From positions 1 to 64,000 of the forward strand of contig JAISPL010000006.1 of assembly GCA_031274925.1 (NCBI GenBank): 64,000 nt of DNA, given 5' to 3'. The notes beneath the pieces were generated by a model, which saw only the letters and a program-made list of their open reading frames with translations, was not told the origin of the DNA and searched no databases. Position numbers and translations under genes: made by a program. The DNA is from Syntrophobacterales bacterium (GTDB lineage: Bacteria; Desulfobacterota; Syntrophorhabdia; Syntrophorhabdales; Syntrophorhabdaceae). Positions 17,653 through 26,104 of the stretch are shown one piece after another. Numbering within the stretch: position 1 is the first letter of the stretch; each line of letters opens with the position of its first letter.

Positions 17653-19008
17653 TCAACGTTTATTCATAATCCGGGCAAGATCATCCGTCACTGTCTTTTG
17701 TATCCTCTCCAACGATTCAAGGGTCCTTGCTTCAAACCTGAGAACCAGGATCGGGCCCGTATTGGAAGGCCGGACCAGCCCCCAGCAGTCTTCGAAAATG
17801 ACCCTCACCCCATCTATATCGATCACCTGGTGCGTCTTTTTATAATAATCTGTGAGCCTTTCCACCACTCCGAATTTAAGCTCGTCCGGACAATCAATCC
17901 GTATCTCCGGGGTAGAATATGTTTTCGGTAGGTCCTTAAGAAACTCGGAAAGCGGTCTCCCATCTTTTCCCATTATCTCAAGCAGCCTCAGTGAGGCATA
18001 TATAGCGTCATCGTACCCAAAGAACTTGTCGGCAAAAAATACATGACCGCTCATCTCGCCCCCGAGGAGCGCCCCTGTCTCCTTCATTTTCTGTTTTATG
18101 AGAGAGTGACCCGCCTTCCACATGACCGGTACACCTCCGCTACGCTCCACTTCGTCAAAGAGATTCGTTGAACACTTCACTTCAGAGACAAAATGTGCCC
18201 CCGTATGCTCCTTCAAAATATCCCTTGCGAAAATCACCATCAGGTAATCACCCCAGATAATGTTCCCCTCGTTATCGATAACCCCGATTCTGTCCCCGTC
18301 ACCGTCGTACCCTATGCCCACATCCGCCTTTGTTTCAACAACCGTCCTCCTCAAAACCTCCAGGTTCTTTTCAACTGTTGGGTCCGGGTGGTGGTTAGGG
18401 AAATGGCCGTCCATTTCACAAAAAAGCTCCGTGACATGCTGGCCCATCTCCTTCATAATCGGTGTGGCGATGACGCCTGCTGTGCCGTTTCCCGCGTCAA
18501 GAACGACCTTAAAGTCCCTCTGCAGCTTTATATTCGTTCTGAGGAATCTATAGTAATCGTCCACCAGCCCTTTGTATGCTTTGTACGAACCTTCTCCATG
18601 GTAAAATCTCTCCTTCTCAATGATGGTTCTGAGATATTGTATCTCGCTTCCAAAAATTGTCAATTTGCCGAAAGCCACCTTGAATCCGTTTTGATCCCCC
18701 GGATTATGACTGCCAGTAATCATGATCCCGCCATCAACGTCCATATTGAAGAGGGAAAAGTAGAAGAGACCCGTGGGAAGCACCCCCAGGTCAATGATAT
18801 TAAGACCGCTCTCCAACATACCCGAGACAATCACGTCTCGGAGATGCTCGGAACTCAGTCTGCAATCCCTGGCAATGGAGACGGTTTTTTTGTCACGCTC
18901 CTGTATGTACGTACCAAAAGCCCTTCCAATATTCCTCACCACTTCATCGTTTAAATCAGGGTCAACCGTACCCCTGATATCGTATTCTCGAAAAATCTGG
19001 GTGTTCAT
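17653..19008 (-). CDS. Phosphomannomutase/phosphoglucomutase
   Basis: Alpha-D-phosphohexomutase interconverting hexose 6- and 1-phosphates. The phosphoserine loop is TGSHNP (98-103, S100), the metal loop GYDGDGDRIG, the sugar-specificity loop GGEMSGHVFF, and the phosphate-binding loop RPSNTGP near the C-terminus. GEMSGH fits ManB/AlgC-type enzymes active on mannose and glucose. 451 aa, normal. It could supply mannose-1-phosphate for the GDP-mannose pathway implied by the dehydratase at 58 kb. Adjacent to the ROK kinase in the same orientation. Confidence 0.9.
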   Translation of the reverse strand: MNTQIFREYDIRGTVDPDLNDEVVRNIGRAFGTYIQERDKKTVSIARDCRLSSEHLRDVIVSGMLESGLNIIDLGVLPTGLFYFSLFNMDVDGGIMITGSHNPGDQNGFKVAFGKLTIFGSEIQYLRTIIEKERFYHGEGSYKAYKGLVDDYYRFLRTNIKLQRDFKVVLDAGNGTAGVIATPIMKEMGQHVTELFCEMDGHFPNHHPDPTVEKNLEVLRRTVVETKADVGIGYDGDGDRIGVIDNEGNIIWGDYLMVIFARDILKEHTGAHFVSEVKCSTNLFDEVERSGGVPVMWKAGHSLIKQKMKETGALLGGEMSGHVFFADKFFGYDDAIYASLRLLEIMGKDGRPLSEFLKDLPKTYSTPEIRIDCPDELKFGVVERLTDYYKKTHQVIDIDGVRVIFEDCWGLVRPSNTGPILVLRFEARTLESLERIQKTVTDDLARIMNKR

Positions 19009-19077
19009 TAGGATACCTCCTTTCCTTGTTCCTTATGCAAACCAATAACTACCCATTCACTTTCCATTCCAGACTGT

Positions 19078-20019
19078 TCAAGCCCCGACAAATGCGGCCC
19101 CGAGGATGGCGGCATCTTCACCTAGGCTCGCCTTTCTCAGTTGCAAGCCTGCCACGGACCCGGCCATGGCCCGTTTCAGTATTACTTCTCTTGCCTGATC
19201 GACAATGTGTCTGGTCCCAAAAACCACGCCTCCGCCCAATATGACAATTTCTGGGTTCAGCATATTCACGAGGCTCGCCAGGCCCACACCCATATATTCT
19301 ACGACTTCCTCCCATATCCTGCCGCACAGCTCGTCGCCTTCCAGATACGCTTCCTCTACATGGCCGGCATTAAGGGCTGCCATATCGCCCCTTATTATCT
19401 GCCATATCTTGCCTCTATACCCTTGCCGCATCAGTCTCTTCACCCGCTCGACGATATGGTATCCTCCGCAGAACGCTTCAAAGCATCCGGCACTTCCGCA
19501 CCGACACGGATACCCATGAGGGTTAAGCGTCATGTGCCCGATCTCGCCACCTACGTTTAAGAAACCTCTGTACAGTTTCCCGTCCATGATAAATCCCCCT
19601 CCTATCCCTGTCCCCATAAATACGCCGAGAACATTAGAAGGCTTACCTCCAAGGCCAAATTTCCATTCACCATAGACGGCAGCATTCGCATCATTTTCAA
19701 TAGATGTCGCCACTCCGGTCGCCCGTTCGATGTCATCCTTCAAAGGTGCATCATGGAAACCAAGGTTAGGTGATACCACAATCATTTGAGAATGCTTCTC
19801 GATCTGGCCGGCGCACGCGATGCCTACCCGTTCAATCTGACCTCTGGCTGCCCCGGCCGCTCCTATTATACCATCTATGAGACCGACGATCTTCTCCACG
19901 ATCCTCACGTAACCGGACTGCGGGTCAGTGGGAACCTTCCGTTTGGCCACAATTCTGCCGCCTTTATCAATCAAGCCGCCTGCTATTTTTGTCCCGCCAA
20001 TATCTACGCCTATTCTCAT
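19078..20019 (-). CDS. ROK-family sugar kinase (glucokinase-like)
   Basis: Phosphorylates glucose or a related hexose with ATP. The N-terminal phosphate loop GVDIGGTKIAGGLID is typical, followed by ENDANAAVYGE with the catalytic Asp, GTGIGGGFI, and the ROK zinc motif CRCGSAGCFEAFCGG. No DNA-binding domain, so it is a kinase and not a NagC-type repressor. 313 aa. Sugar specificity cannot be read from the sequence. It lies 70 bases upstream of the phosphomannomutase gene. Confidence 0.9.
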   Translation of the reverse strand: MRIGVDIGGTKIAGGLIDKGGRIVAKRKVPTDPQSGYVRIVEKIVGLIDGIIGAAGAARGQIERVGIACAGQIEKHSQMIVVSPNLGFHDAPLKDDIERATGVATSIENDANAAVYGEWKFGLGGKPSNVLGVFMGTGIGGGFIMDGKLYRGFLNVGGEIGHMTLNPHGYPCRCGSAGCFEAFCGGYHIVERVKRLMRQGYRGKIWQIIRGDMAALNAGHVEEAYLEGDELCGRIWEEVVEYMGVGLASLVNMLNPEIVILGGGVVFGTRHIVDQAREVILKRAMAGSVAGLQLRKASLGEDAAILGAAFVGA

Positions 20020-20074
20020 ACCACCTTTACGCTTCCGCTTATATCAGCGGCAATTCCGCATAAAAAACCCATAT

Positions 20075-20872
20075 TTATGTCACCTCTATATGGTTTGAGC
20101 CTCGTTTCAGCATTTTAATGAAGGTCTGCGCATTCTTCACCGCCTTACCTGCATGGCAGTTATTGAAAAATGCGAAAGTCAGAACCGCACTCTCCGATAC
20201 TTTCCTTACCGGTTCGACAAACTCCTCCAGTTCTTCCCCGGTGTACAGGTAATCGTATCTCACCTCCATCGGCGAGTTGAACCAGGCTTTGTTCCTGCCG
20301 TGAAACCGGAAATATCCCACGTCAGCGGTGACATCCGGAAAAAAAGGAAGGAGCCCCTTAATCTTCGGCTCGTCCACAACGCAATACCCCAGAGATAACC
20401 GGCTCAGAATTTCCATATACCGCTCGTCAAACCATTTTTTGTTTCTGAACTCCACCACACTCCCCATGCCTGCAAATTCATCGCTGATCAATTTCAGGTA
20501 GTCAAAACTCTCGTTGCCCGGCACAAAGGAGTAAGGGAACTGAAACAACAGAGCCTTCATGCTGCCGCCCAACGGACTGACCCCGTCTTTGAACGCTTTG
20601 ATCATGGTATCAAAGTCGACTCCTCTTTCGTGGGTCAAATACTTATACGCCTTCACTGCATACACAAAATCAGGCGAGGTTCTACGTACAAAAGATTCCA
20701 TTGTCCTTTTGGAGGGCAACGCATAGTATGTAAAATTGACTTCCAGGGCTTTGAAACCGAACGCCCGCTCGTAATGAGTAAGCATCTCCTGCTTTCTGAT
20801 CCAAGGCGGGTAAACCTCTCCAATCCAGTCATTGAAGGAAAAACCGCTTGTTCCTATATATATCTCACCCAT
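20075..20872 (-). CDS. DUF72 (YecE-like) protein
   Basis: Member of DUF72, a TIM-barrel family of unknown function. It opens IYIGTSGFSFNDWIGEVYP and contains FEVNFTYYALPS-type (here LEVNFTYYALPSKRTM), the FVVEFRNKKWF-like block and the terminal FAFFNNCHAGKAVKNA. 265 aa, normal. It is divergently arranged with the LOG-like gene across a short promoter region. Confidence 0.85.
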   Translation of the reverse strand: MGEIYIGTSGFSFNDWIGEVYPPWIRKQEMLTHYERAFGFKALEVNFTYYALPSKRTMESFVRRTSPDFVYAVKAYKYLTHERGVDFDTMIKAFKDGVSPLGGSMKALLFQFPYSFVPGNESFDYLKLISDEFAGMGSVVEFRNKKWFDERYMEILSRLSLGYCVVDEPKIKGLLPFFPDVTADVGYFRFHGRNKAWFNSPMEVRYDYLYTGEELEEFVEPVRKVSESAVLTFAFFNNCHAGKAVKNAQTFIKMLKRGSNHIEVT

Positions 20873-20882
20873 ACATTTTAGT

Positions 20883-20912
20883 TTGACATTTCTCCCTGCC
20901 GTGTAAATAATA
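20883..20912 (+). promoter_or_regulatory. Candidate sigma-70 promoter for the LOG-like gene
   Basis: TTGACA at 20883-20888 is followed 17-19 bases later by the A/T-rich AATAATAT, which can supply a -10 element. The first downstream gene starts at 20952 with AAAAGGGG as SD. The -35 is consensus, the -10 is ambiguous. Confidence 0.5.
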
Positions 20913-20951
20913 TATGTGAATATCTAAAATCTCAAGGCAAAAAGGGGATCA

Positions 20952-21602
20952 ATGGAAAAACAGTATATTATCGATGATATTACGGTAAGAGATACATGGC
21001 GGATGTTTCGCATAATGGCGGAATTTGTGGAAGGTTTTGAAAGTATGGGAGAAATACAGCCGGCAATCAGTTTTTTCGGAAGCGCCCGGTGCAAAGAAGG
21101 CGATCTCCTCTATACAAGAACATACGATCTTGCGAAACTGGTGGCAAAAAGTGGCTTCAATGTTATCACCGGCGGCGGCGGCGGAGTCATGGAGGCAGCC
21201 AATAAAGCGGCCACCGAAGAAGGGGTAAAATCGGTGGGACTTAACATTGAACTGCCCTTCGAACAGAAACCGAATCCTTACGCAAACGTAAAACTTTCCT
21301 TCAGACACTTCTTTATAAGAAAGGTAATGTTCGTGAAATATGCCATGGCATATATTGTCATGCCCGGCGGGTTCGGCACCTTGGATGAATGCTTTGAGGC
21401 GCTGACACTAATCCAGACAAAAAAGATAAAACCATTCCCTGTGATTCTCGTGGACTCATCTTATTGGAACAAAATTGTTGACTGGATGGAAGACCAATTG
21501 CTTGAGCAAAAGCTAATCTCAAAGGAAGATCTGTATATGTTCAAGGTCATGGATGACCCACAGGAAATTATAGAATATGTGAAAAGATTTGTAATTCTCT
21601 GA
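20952..21602 (+). CDS. LOG-family (TIGR00730) nucleotide phosphoribohydrolase-like protein
   Basis: 216 aa Rossmann-fold protein with the family signatures GGGGGVMEAANKAA (phosphate loop region) and MPGGFGTLDECFE (PGGxGTxxE). LOG proteins release free base from cytokinin- or purine-nucleoside monophosphates; bacterial members are often annotated wrongly as lysine decarboxylases. The N-terminal 45 residues (DTWRMFRIMAEFVEGFESM) mark the longer bacterial subgroup. It stands alone on the plus strand, convergent with trmI. Confidence 0.88.
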   Translation: MEKQYIIDDITVRDTWRMFRIMAEFVEGFESMGEIQPAISFFGSARCKEGDLLYTRTYDLAKLVAKSGFNVITGGGGGVMEAANKAATEEGVKSVGLNIELPFEQKPNPYANVKLSFRHFFIRKVMFVKYAMAYIVMPGGFGTLDECFEALTLIQTKKIKPFPVILVDSSYWNKIVDWMEDQLLEQKLISKEDLYMFKVMDDPQEIIEYVKRFVIL

Positions 21603-21619
21603 GCGACCTGCAACGCTTT

Positions 21620-22462
21620 TTATGCTTCTCCATCACTGAAACTTTCTAAGCAGATGGTTTCATTGGCGTCTTCTTCATGAGACTTTACGGGAGACCCTGC
21701 GGCAATGTCTGCCAGTCTCCGGCCGAAGATCAAATACCCCGTGTGTCCGATCATCCTGTCCTCGGGTCTCACCCGCTCCGCCACGGTCTTGTACTTCCTT
21801 AGCATTATCTCGATCACTTCGACATGCCCGAAGCCCCTGTGAATCTCTTTCAATATCTCGGCCACCTGGTTCGCAGTGGGCACGATCATACCGACGGTAC
21901 TGCTTTGTCTCATCAAGGTTCTTACTTTTTTGAGGCACACCCAAGGTTCCCTAACGTCAATGAAGGCTGCATCAAAGTAGCTGCCGCCATAATCGATTAA
22001 ATACATTATATCTTCATGGCGCATCTCCACATTCTTCCAATCAAGAAACCGCTCCAGGTTTTTTCTCGCGTTACGGAAATGCCGGTCTTCTTTTTCAAAT
22101 GAGATCACCTTACCTTCAGGCCCCACTGCACGGGAAAAAATAAAAGTCAGCGCACCGCTCCCCGTTCCAACTTCAAGGACCCGAGAGCCCGGCCTCAGGT
22201 TAAGCTTGAAGGGGATGTAGAAACCATCTTTAGGGAAAACTATCTGCGTCTCCCTCATCAGTCCGTACATAATGATATCCTCCATGGTCGGCTCATAGAG
22301 GTCATACTCGCCATACCTGATACCATACTGTTTTCCCACGAGGTCGGAAAAATTGACAGTACCTCCTTTCCCGTGGAAAGTCTTGTCAGAGGTCACCCTC
22401 TTTAGATATTTTCGGTCATTGTAGATTATCAGAATCAAATCATTCTCGTTAATCAGCTTCAT
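21620..22462 (-). CDS. trmI: tRNA (adenine-58-N1) methyltransferase
   Basis: Methylates A58 in the tRNA T-loop with SAM. A small beta-barrel N-terminal domain (ENDLILIIYNDRKY) precedes the class I methyltransferase fold: motif I VLEVGTGSGALT (about 95-106), the acidic loop SFEKED, and the AFIDVREPW motif IV. 280 aa, close to other TrmI. A C-terminal tail of some 30 residues is acidic. Good SD (GAGGAG). Convergent with the LOG-like gene with 17 bases between stops. Confidence 0.92.
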   Translation of the reverse strand: MKLINENDLILIIYNDRKYLKRVTSDKTFHGKGGTVNFSDLVGKQYGIRYGEYDLYEPTMEDIIMYGLMRETQIVFPKDGFYIPFKLNLRPGSRVLEVGTGSGALTFIFSRAVGPEGKVISFEKEDRHFRNARKNLERFLDWKNVEMRHEDIMYLIDYGGSYFDAAFIDVREPWVCLKKVRTLMRQSSTVGMIVPTANQVAEILKEIHRGFGHVEVIEIMLRKYKTVAERVRPEDRMIGHTGYLIFGRRLADIAAGSPVKSHEEDANETICLESFSDGEA

Positions 22463-22927
22463 TGCTCCTCTTTTCTGTTTTTCCGGGCTCCACCTTGCCA
22501 GCAGGCCTACGTTTTCTCGGTCGGGGCTTACTCTAACTCTAGCGCCATTCCCATGCTGAAAGCAGAAGCAAAAAACCCTTCGGAAAGCATATTCTTTAAG
22601 ACCTTATGATCCTGCCATCGTTTTAATCTATTATAAAATGGAGATTATTGTCAAAACGCGGTCTCATCGGGTTCCGGCAGACAGCCAGTTTCTTCTCAAT
22701 GGTTCAGCATTCCAACTCCTAGATATGTATGACTGCCGGTCAGCGGCCGCTCCTCCTTGGCAACCGGGTTATAAATCAACACTATTCCCATTCTCGCTCT
22801 GGTTATTGCTGCTTTCAATTGAGAAAGCACGGTTTTGAAGCCTTGAGCATCCGTTTTTCTCTTGAAATAACACCCTGCCTTGGGAGAAAATTAATGGGCA
22901 GCCAAATTCGCGTCGCGAAAAAATAAC
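22463..22927. other. Divergent intergenic region between trmI and the dehydrogenase gene
   Basis: No gene recognised in 465 bases. Short open frames on the plus strand have no SD and no protein-like composition. The region must carry the promoters of the two divergent genes; A/T-rich blocks are seen near 22629-22640 (TATTATAAAAT) and 22860-22875, but I cannot fix boxes. Confidence 0.35.
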
Positions 22928-24043
22928 ATGGCTCCATGCGAGGTGGCTTTGAACGCTAAAGAGACGACCGATTTACAGAAAATTGAATACGACATAATAC
23001 ATTTCGAGGCCTTGGGTCCGGAGGCGGAATACCTCCGAGAGGAAATATTGAGGGCCATCGAGGCAGGTGAACTCCCCTTGGGCCACAACTACCTGATAAC
23101 GCCCCTCAATGTGCAGGATTTCCTTAAAGCACACCCTGGGCTTCACCTGCCATTGATAATAAGCACCAAGACGCATTCGGTTCTCCCTGAAGCCTATTTA
23201 AGACAAGATGGGAAGAGCGTTGTCACGCGAAGCGCCGGGTACGACCATTTCGAGCATCTGGCCGAAACGGTGAATATAGCTTCTCTCAGGGAATACTGTG
23301 TAAATGCCGTGGCCCAGACGGCAATCAAGTTCCTTTATGCCACCGCAGGAGAACTGAACCATTACACAGAAAACGCACGGACCTTTGAGAGGAAGAATTC
23401 CGACGCATTCATGGAGCTAGGTGAACACAAGGTGCTAACCGTCTACGGGGTCGGTAAGATAGGGAAAAAAATCTACGAACTCGCTCAGGCGAACGGTTTA
23501 ACCGTTCAGGGTGTAGACATAAGGCAGCATCTGTTGACCGATATTTATGGAAACACGGTCCACTTCGTCTCGAAAAATGAGGCCATCAAGACAAGCGATA
23601 TCCTGGTAAATGCGATGAACCTCACAAAGAACAGGGACAACAGTTTCTACAACGTGGGATACTTTTCAAAGGAGTATCTTTCCAAAGGGAAGACGGGCTT
23701 CATATTCATCAATGTAACAAGAGGGGAAATCGCCCCTGAATCAGGGCTACTTGACCTATACGAGTCTGGAAAGATAAAGGGTATCGCCTTAGATGTATTC
23801 ACAAATGAATCAGAGTTTTCCCGGTTTTTGAATGGGACTGCGGCATCCGGCGCCGATATCTCGGCCGCCGGGAAATTGGTGCGAAAGGCGCTTGACCGTA
23901 CCGGCAACGTCTATGTCCAGCCGCACCAAGGCTTCAATTCGGACATCGCCGCAAAAATAAAAGCTATTGAGGCGATAAGGCACGTCATATCGTGGTACAA
24001 AAATGATGGGAGACGCTTCGACGAACAGTTACCGTACTATTGA
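22928..24043 (+). CDS. D-isomer-specific 2-hydroxyacid dehydrogenase family protein
   Basis: NAD-dependent oxidoreductase related to D-lactate dehydrogenase. A substrate-binding N-terminal half is followed by the NAD domain with YGVGKIGKKIYEL (GxGxxG) and an acidic residue after the next strand (VQGVDIRQ). The catalytic Arg is in NVTRGEI and the catalytic His in VQPHQGF; ALDVFTNE provides the usual acidic partner. 371 aa. There is no clear SD before the ATG at 22928, and an upstream stop (TAA at 22923-22925) prevents a longer start. Substrate unknown. Confidence 0.82.
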   Translation: MAPCEVALNAKETTDLQKIEYDIIHFEALGPEAEYLREEILRAIEAGELPLGHNYLITPLNVQDFLKAHPGLHLPLIISTKTHSVLPEAYLRQDGKSVVTRSAGYDHFEHLAETVNIASLREYCVNAVAQTAIKFLYATAGELNHYTENARTFERKNSDAFMELGEHKVLTVYGVGKIGKKIYELAQANGLTVQGVDIRQHLLTDIYGNTVHFVSKNEAIKTSDILVNAMNLTKNRDNSFYNVGYFSKEYLSKGKTGFIFINVTRGEIAPESGLLDLYESGKIKGIALDVFTNESEFSRFLNGTAASGADISAAGKLVRKALDRTGNVYVQPHQGFNSDIAAKIKAIEAIRHVISWYKNDGRRFDEQLPYY

Positions 24044-24242
24044 GAGTGTATTGGCGATGAAGTACGTCTTCTCCCCGGGGGCTTTCCCGCCGTAGATGCT
24101 TTCAGCGCTGTGGGTATATCGCCTGATGATCCGCCCGGACTATGGCAGCACCCGCAATGTCGCGAGAATATGTCGTCATCCGCTGCAAAAATGGCTTTAA
24201 AATACAACGCCTTTCTGTTATAAGAGACAAGGAGGAAGAAAT

Positions 24243-25043
24243 ATGAATGATATAGGAATAATCGGCCTTGGCAATATGGGCGAGGCTATTCTTAAAGCCC
24301 TTCTCAAGACAGGTATGAGAAAAGATAAGATTCGGTGCGCGGAAGCGAAGCCCGGCAGACTCAGGTTTATAAAGGAGTCTTACGGGGTGGAATGTATGTC
24401 TGGAATTGAGGAGATAGCAGCAACTTCCGACAGGATAATAATCGCCGTGAAGCCTCAGGACTCCAGCGATCTCTTACATAACTGTGCACCCTTAATAAGA
24501 GAGCAAACCGTCCTCATCTCCATAATGGCCGGGATAACCACTTCAAATATCCTTTCGTTGGTCGGCAAGCCGGCCAAAGTAGTCAGAGTCATGCCCAATG
24601 TATGTGTAAAGGTTGGCGAGGGAGTTATGGGGATCACAGCAAACCACTTTGTCACGAGGGAAGAGATGGAAGAGACGCAGAGAATATTCGAACCCCTTGG
24701 CAGGATGGTAGAGGTAAATGAAGACCTCATGGATGGGGTCACCGCCCTCGGAGGAAGCGGACCGGCTTTTCTTCTTCTTTTTCTGGAAGGGATGATTGAT
24801 TCGGGGGTCAATATGGGTATCCCCAGAGATAAAGCGAAGATACTCTCGCTTCAAGTCTTGAAAGGCACAGCGAAAATGCTTGAAGACGAGGATATACATC
24901 CAACCATCATGAAAGAGATGATAACGTCCCCAGGCGGGACCACCATCGCCGGACTCGTTTCCCTAGAAAAAGACGGCGTAAGAGGGAGCGTTATCAAGGC
25001 AATAGAGAAGGCAGGCAAGAGGGCTAAAAAACTCTCCCTATGA
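24243..25043 (+). CDS. proC: Pyrroline-5-carboxylate reductase
   Basis: Last step of proline synthesis: NAD(P)H-dependent reduction of pyrroline-5-carboxylate. The Rossmann motif GLGNMG is at residues 8-13, and the C-terminal dimerisation and active-site blocks GGSGPAFLLLFLEGM and SPGGTTIAGL are diagnostic. 266 aa, normal. SD AAGGAGG precedes the ATG. It overlaps pcm by four bases (ATGA), so the two are translationally coupled. Confidence 0.95.
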   Translation: MNDIGIIGLGNMGEAILKALLKTGMRKDKIRCAEAKPGRLRFIKESYGVECMSGIEEIAATSDRIIIAVKPQDSSDLLHNCAPLIREQTVLISIMAGITTSNILSLVGKPAKVVRVMPNVCVKVGEGVMGITANHFVTREEMEETQRIFEPLGRMVEVNEDLMDGVTALGGSGPAFLLLFLEGMIDSGVNMGIPRDKAKILSLQVLKGTAKMLEDEDIHPTIMKEMITSPGGTTIAGLVSLEKDGVRGSVIKAIEKAGKRAKKLSL

Positions 25044-25693
25044 TACGAGATGGATATTGGAGCCAAAGGCAGTACATGGTAGACACCCAGGTGGTGACTC
25101 GAGGCATCAAGGATGAGCGGGTCATAAGAGCCTTGCAGGAAGTACCAAGACATCTTTTTGTCGACGAAGCGTTCCGTCCTCAGGCTTACGATGACAATCC
25201 GCTCCCTATAGGCGAGAAACAGACCATATCTCAGCCCTATATCGTTGCCCTCATGACCGAGGCGCTCCGGCTGCAGGGAACGGAAACGATGCTTGAAATC
25301 GGTACCGGCTCGGGATATCAAACCGCAATCCTTGCCCGTCTCGCAGAGCAGGTCTACTCCATAGAGCGCATACCAGGACTGGCGAAGAGGGCCCGCAAAA
25401 TTTTCGACGCCCTGAAGTGTACAAACATAGTGGTTACAATAAGTGATGGGACAATGGGATGGAAAGAACATGCCCCTTATGACAGGATCATAGTGACCGC
25501 AGCGGCTCCGCAACCTCCAAAGACCCTGCTCAATCAACTGGGCATAGAGGGAAGATTGGTTATTCCGGTAGGAGACGAGTCTTCTCAGAATCTCATGATG
25601 TATACACGAGATAATGACGGCCAGTTCAGTAGCGAGAACTTGGGAGGATGCAGGTTCGTAAAGCTTATAGGAGAGCAGGGCTGGAAGGATTAA
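25040..25693 (+). CDS. pcm: Protein-L-isoaspartate O-methyltransferase
   Basis: Repairs isoaspartyl residues in damaged proteins with SAM. The family signature VPRHLFVDEAF, the DNPLPIGEKQTISQPYIVA block and motif I LEIGTGSGYQTA are present, with ILVTAAAP-type post-motif (here RIIVTAAAPQPP). 217 aa, normal. Coupled to proC by overlap. Confidence 0.95.
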   Translation: MIRDGYWSQRQYMVDTQVVTRGIKDERVIRALQEVPRHLFVDEAFRPQAYDDNPLPIGEKQTISQPYIVALMTEALRLQGTETMLEIGTGSGYQTAILARLAEQVYSIERIPGLAKRARKIFDALKCTNIVVTISDGTMGWKEHAPYDRIIVTAAAPQPPKTLLNQLGIEGRLVIPVGDESSQNLMMYTRDNDGQFSSENLGGCRFVKLIGEQGWKD

Positions 25694-25733
25694 GGGAACG
25701 TAAGGGCAATTCCGGTCTTATCACATCGGAGCA

Positions 25734-25991
25734 ATGAAAGCGGAGCGGCTTTACATAAAAACTGCGGCGGATATTATAACCAACCTCTACCTGATGGTAA
25801 TCAAAACCTGTTCCCTTGAAACGGTTATTGATGATGAAGAAGAGAAAGTCATCTTGGAGGAAATCCTTGTGGACATGCTGGCGAAAAACTACGAACAAAC
25901 CACGAGGGTCAAAGAGAGATCACCTCGCGGCCCGAAACCATTAGGCGAGGACGAAAAGAAGATGATTATTCTGAAATATGAACGGGTATGA
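25734..25991 (+). CDS. Small hypothetical protein
   Basis: 85 aa, not recognised. The first half is helical and amphipathic (residues 5-50), followed by a basic segment with RSPRGPKPLGEDEKK. A short SD-like GGAG stands close to the ATG. It sits in the same direction between pcm and murJ, with no overlap. Composition and codon use look coding, but the function is unknown. Confidence 0.5.
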   Translation: MKAERLYIKTAADIITNLYLMVIKTCSLETVIDDEEEKVILEEILVDMLAKNYEQTTRVKERSPRGPKPLGEDEKKMIILKYERV

Positions 25992-26104
25992 GTCTGAAAC
26001 TCTCTTGGCCGACCGGGAAAGAGTTTGACGTCACAAGGGGAAAATAAGACAGATCAAGCAGAAAGCATTGAACAAACTGCACAGGACAGTGAAGGGAAAA
26101 TATA

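Noticed and set aside
20952-21602. Lysine decarboxylase for the PGGFGTLDE protein
   Set aside because: PGGxGTxxE proteins are LOG-type phosphoribohydrolases; there is no PLP-binding site.
22638-22838. Plus-strand frame of 66 codons before the dehydrogenase gene
   Set aside because: No SD and no protein-like pattern; lies in a divergent promoter region.
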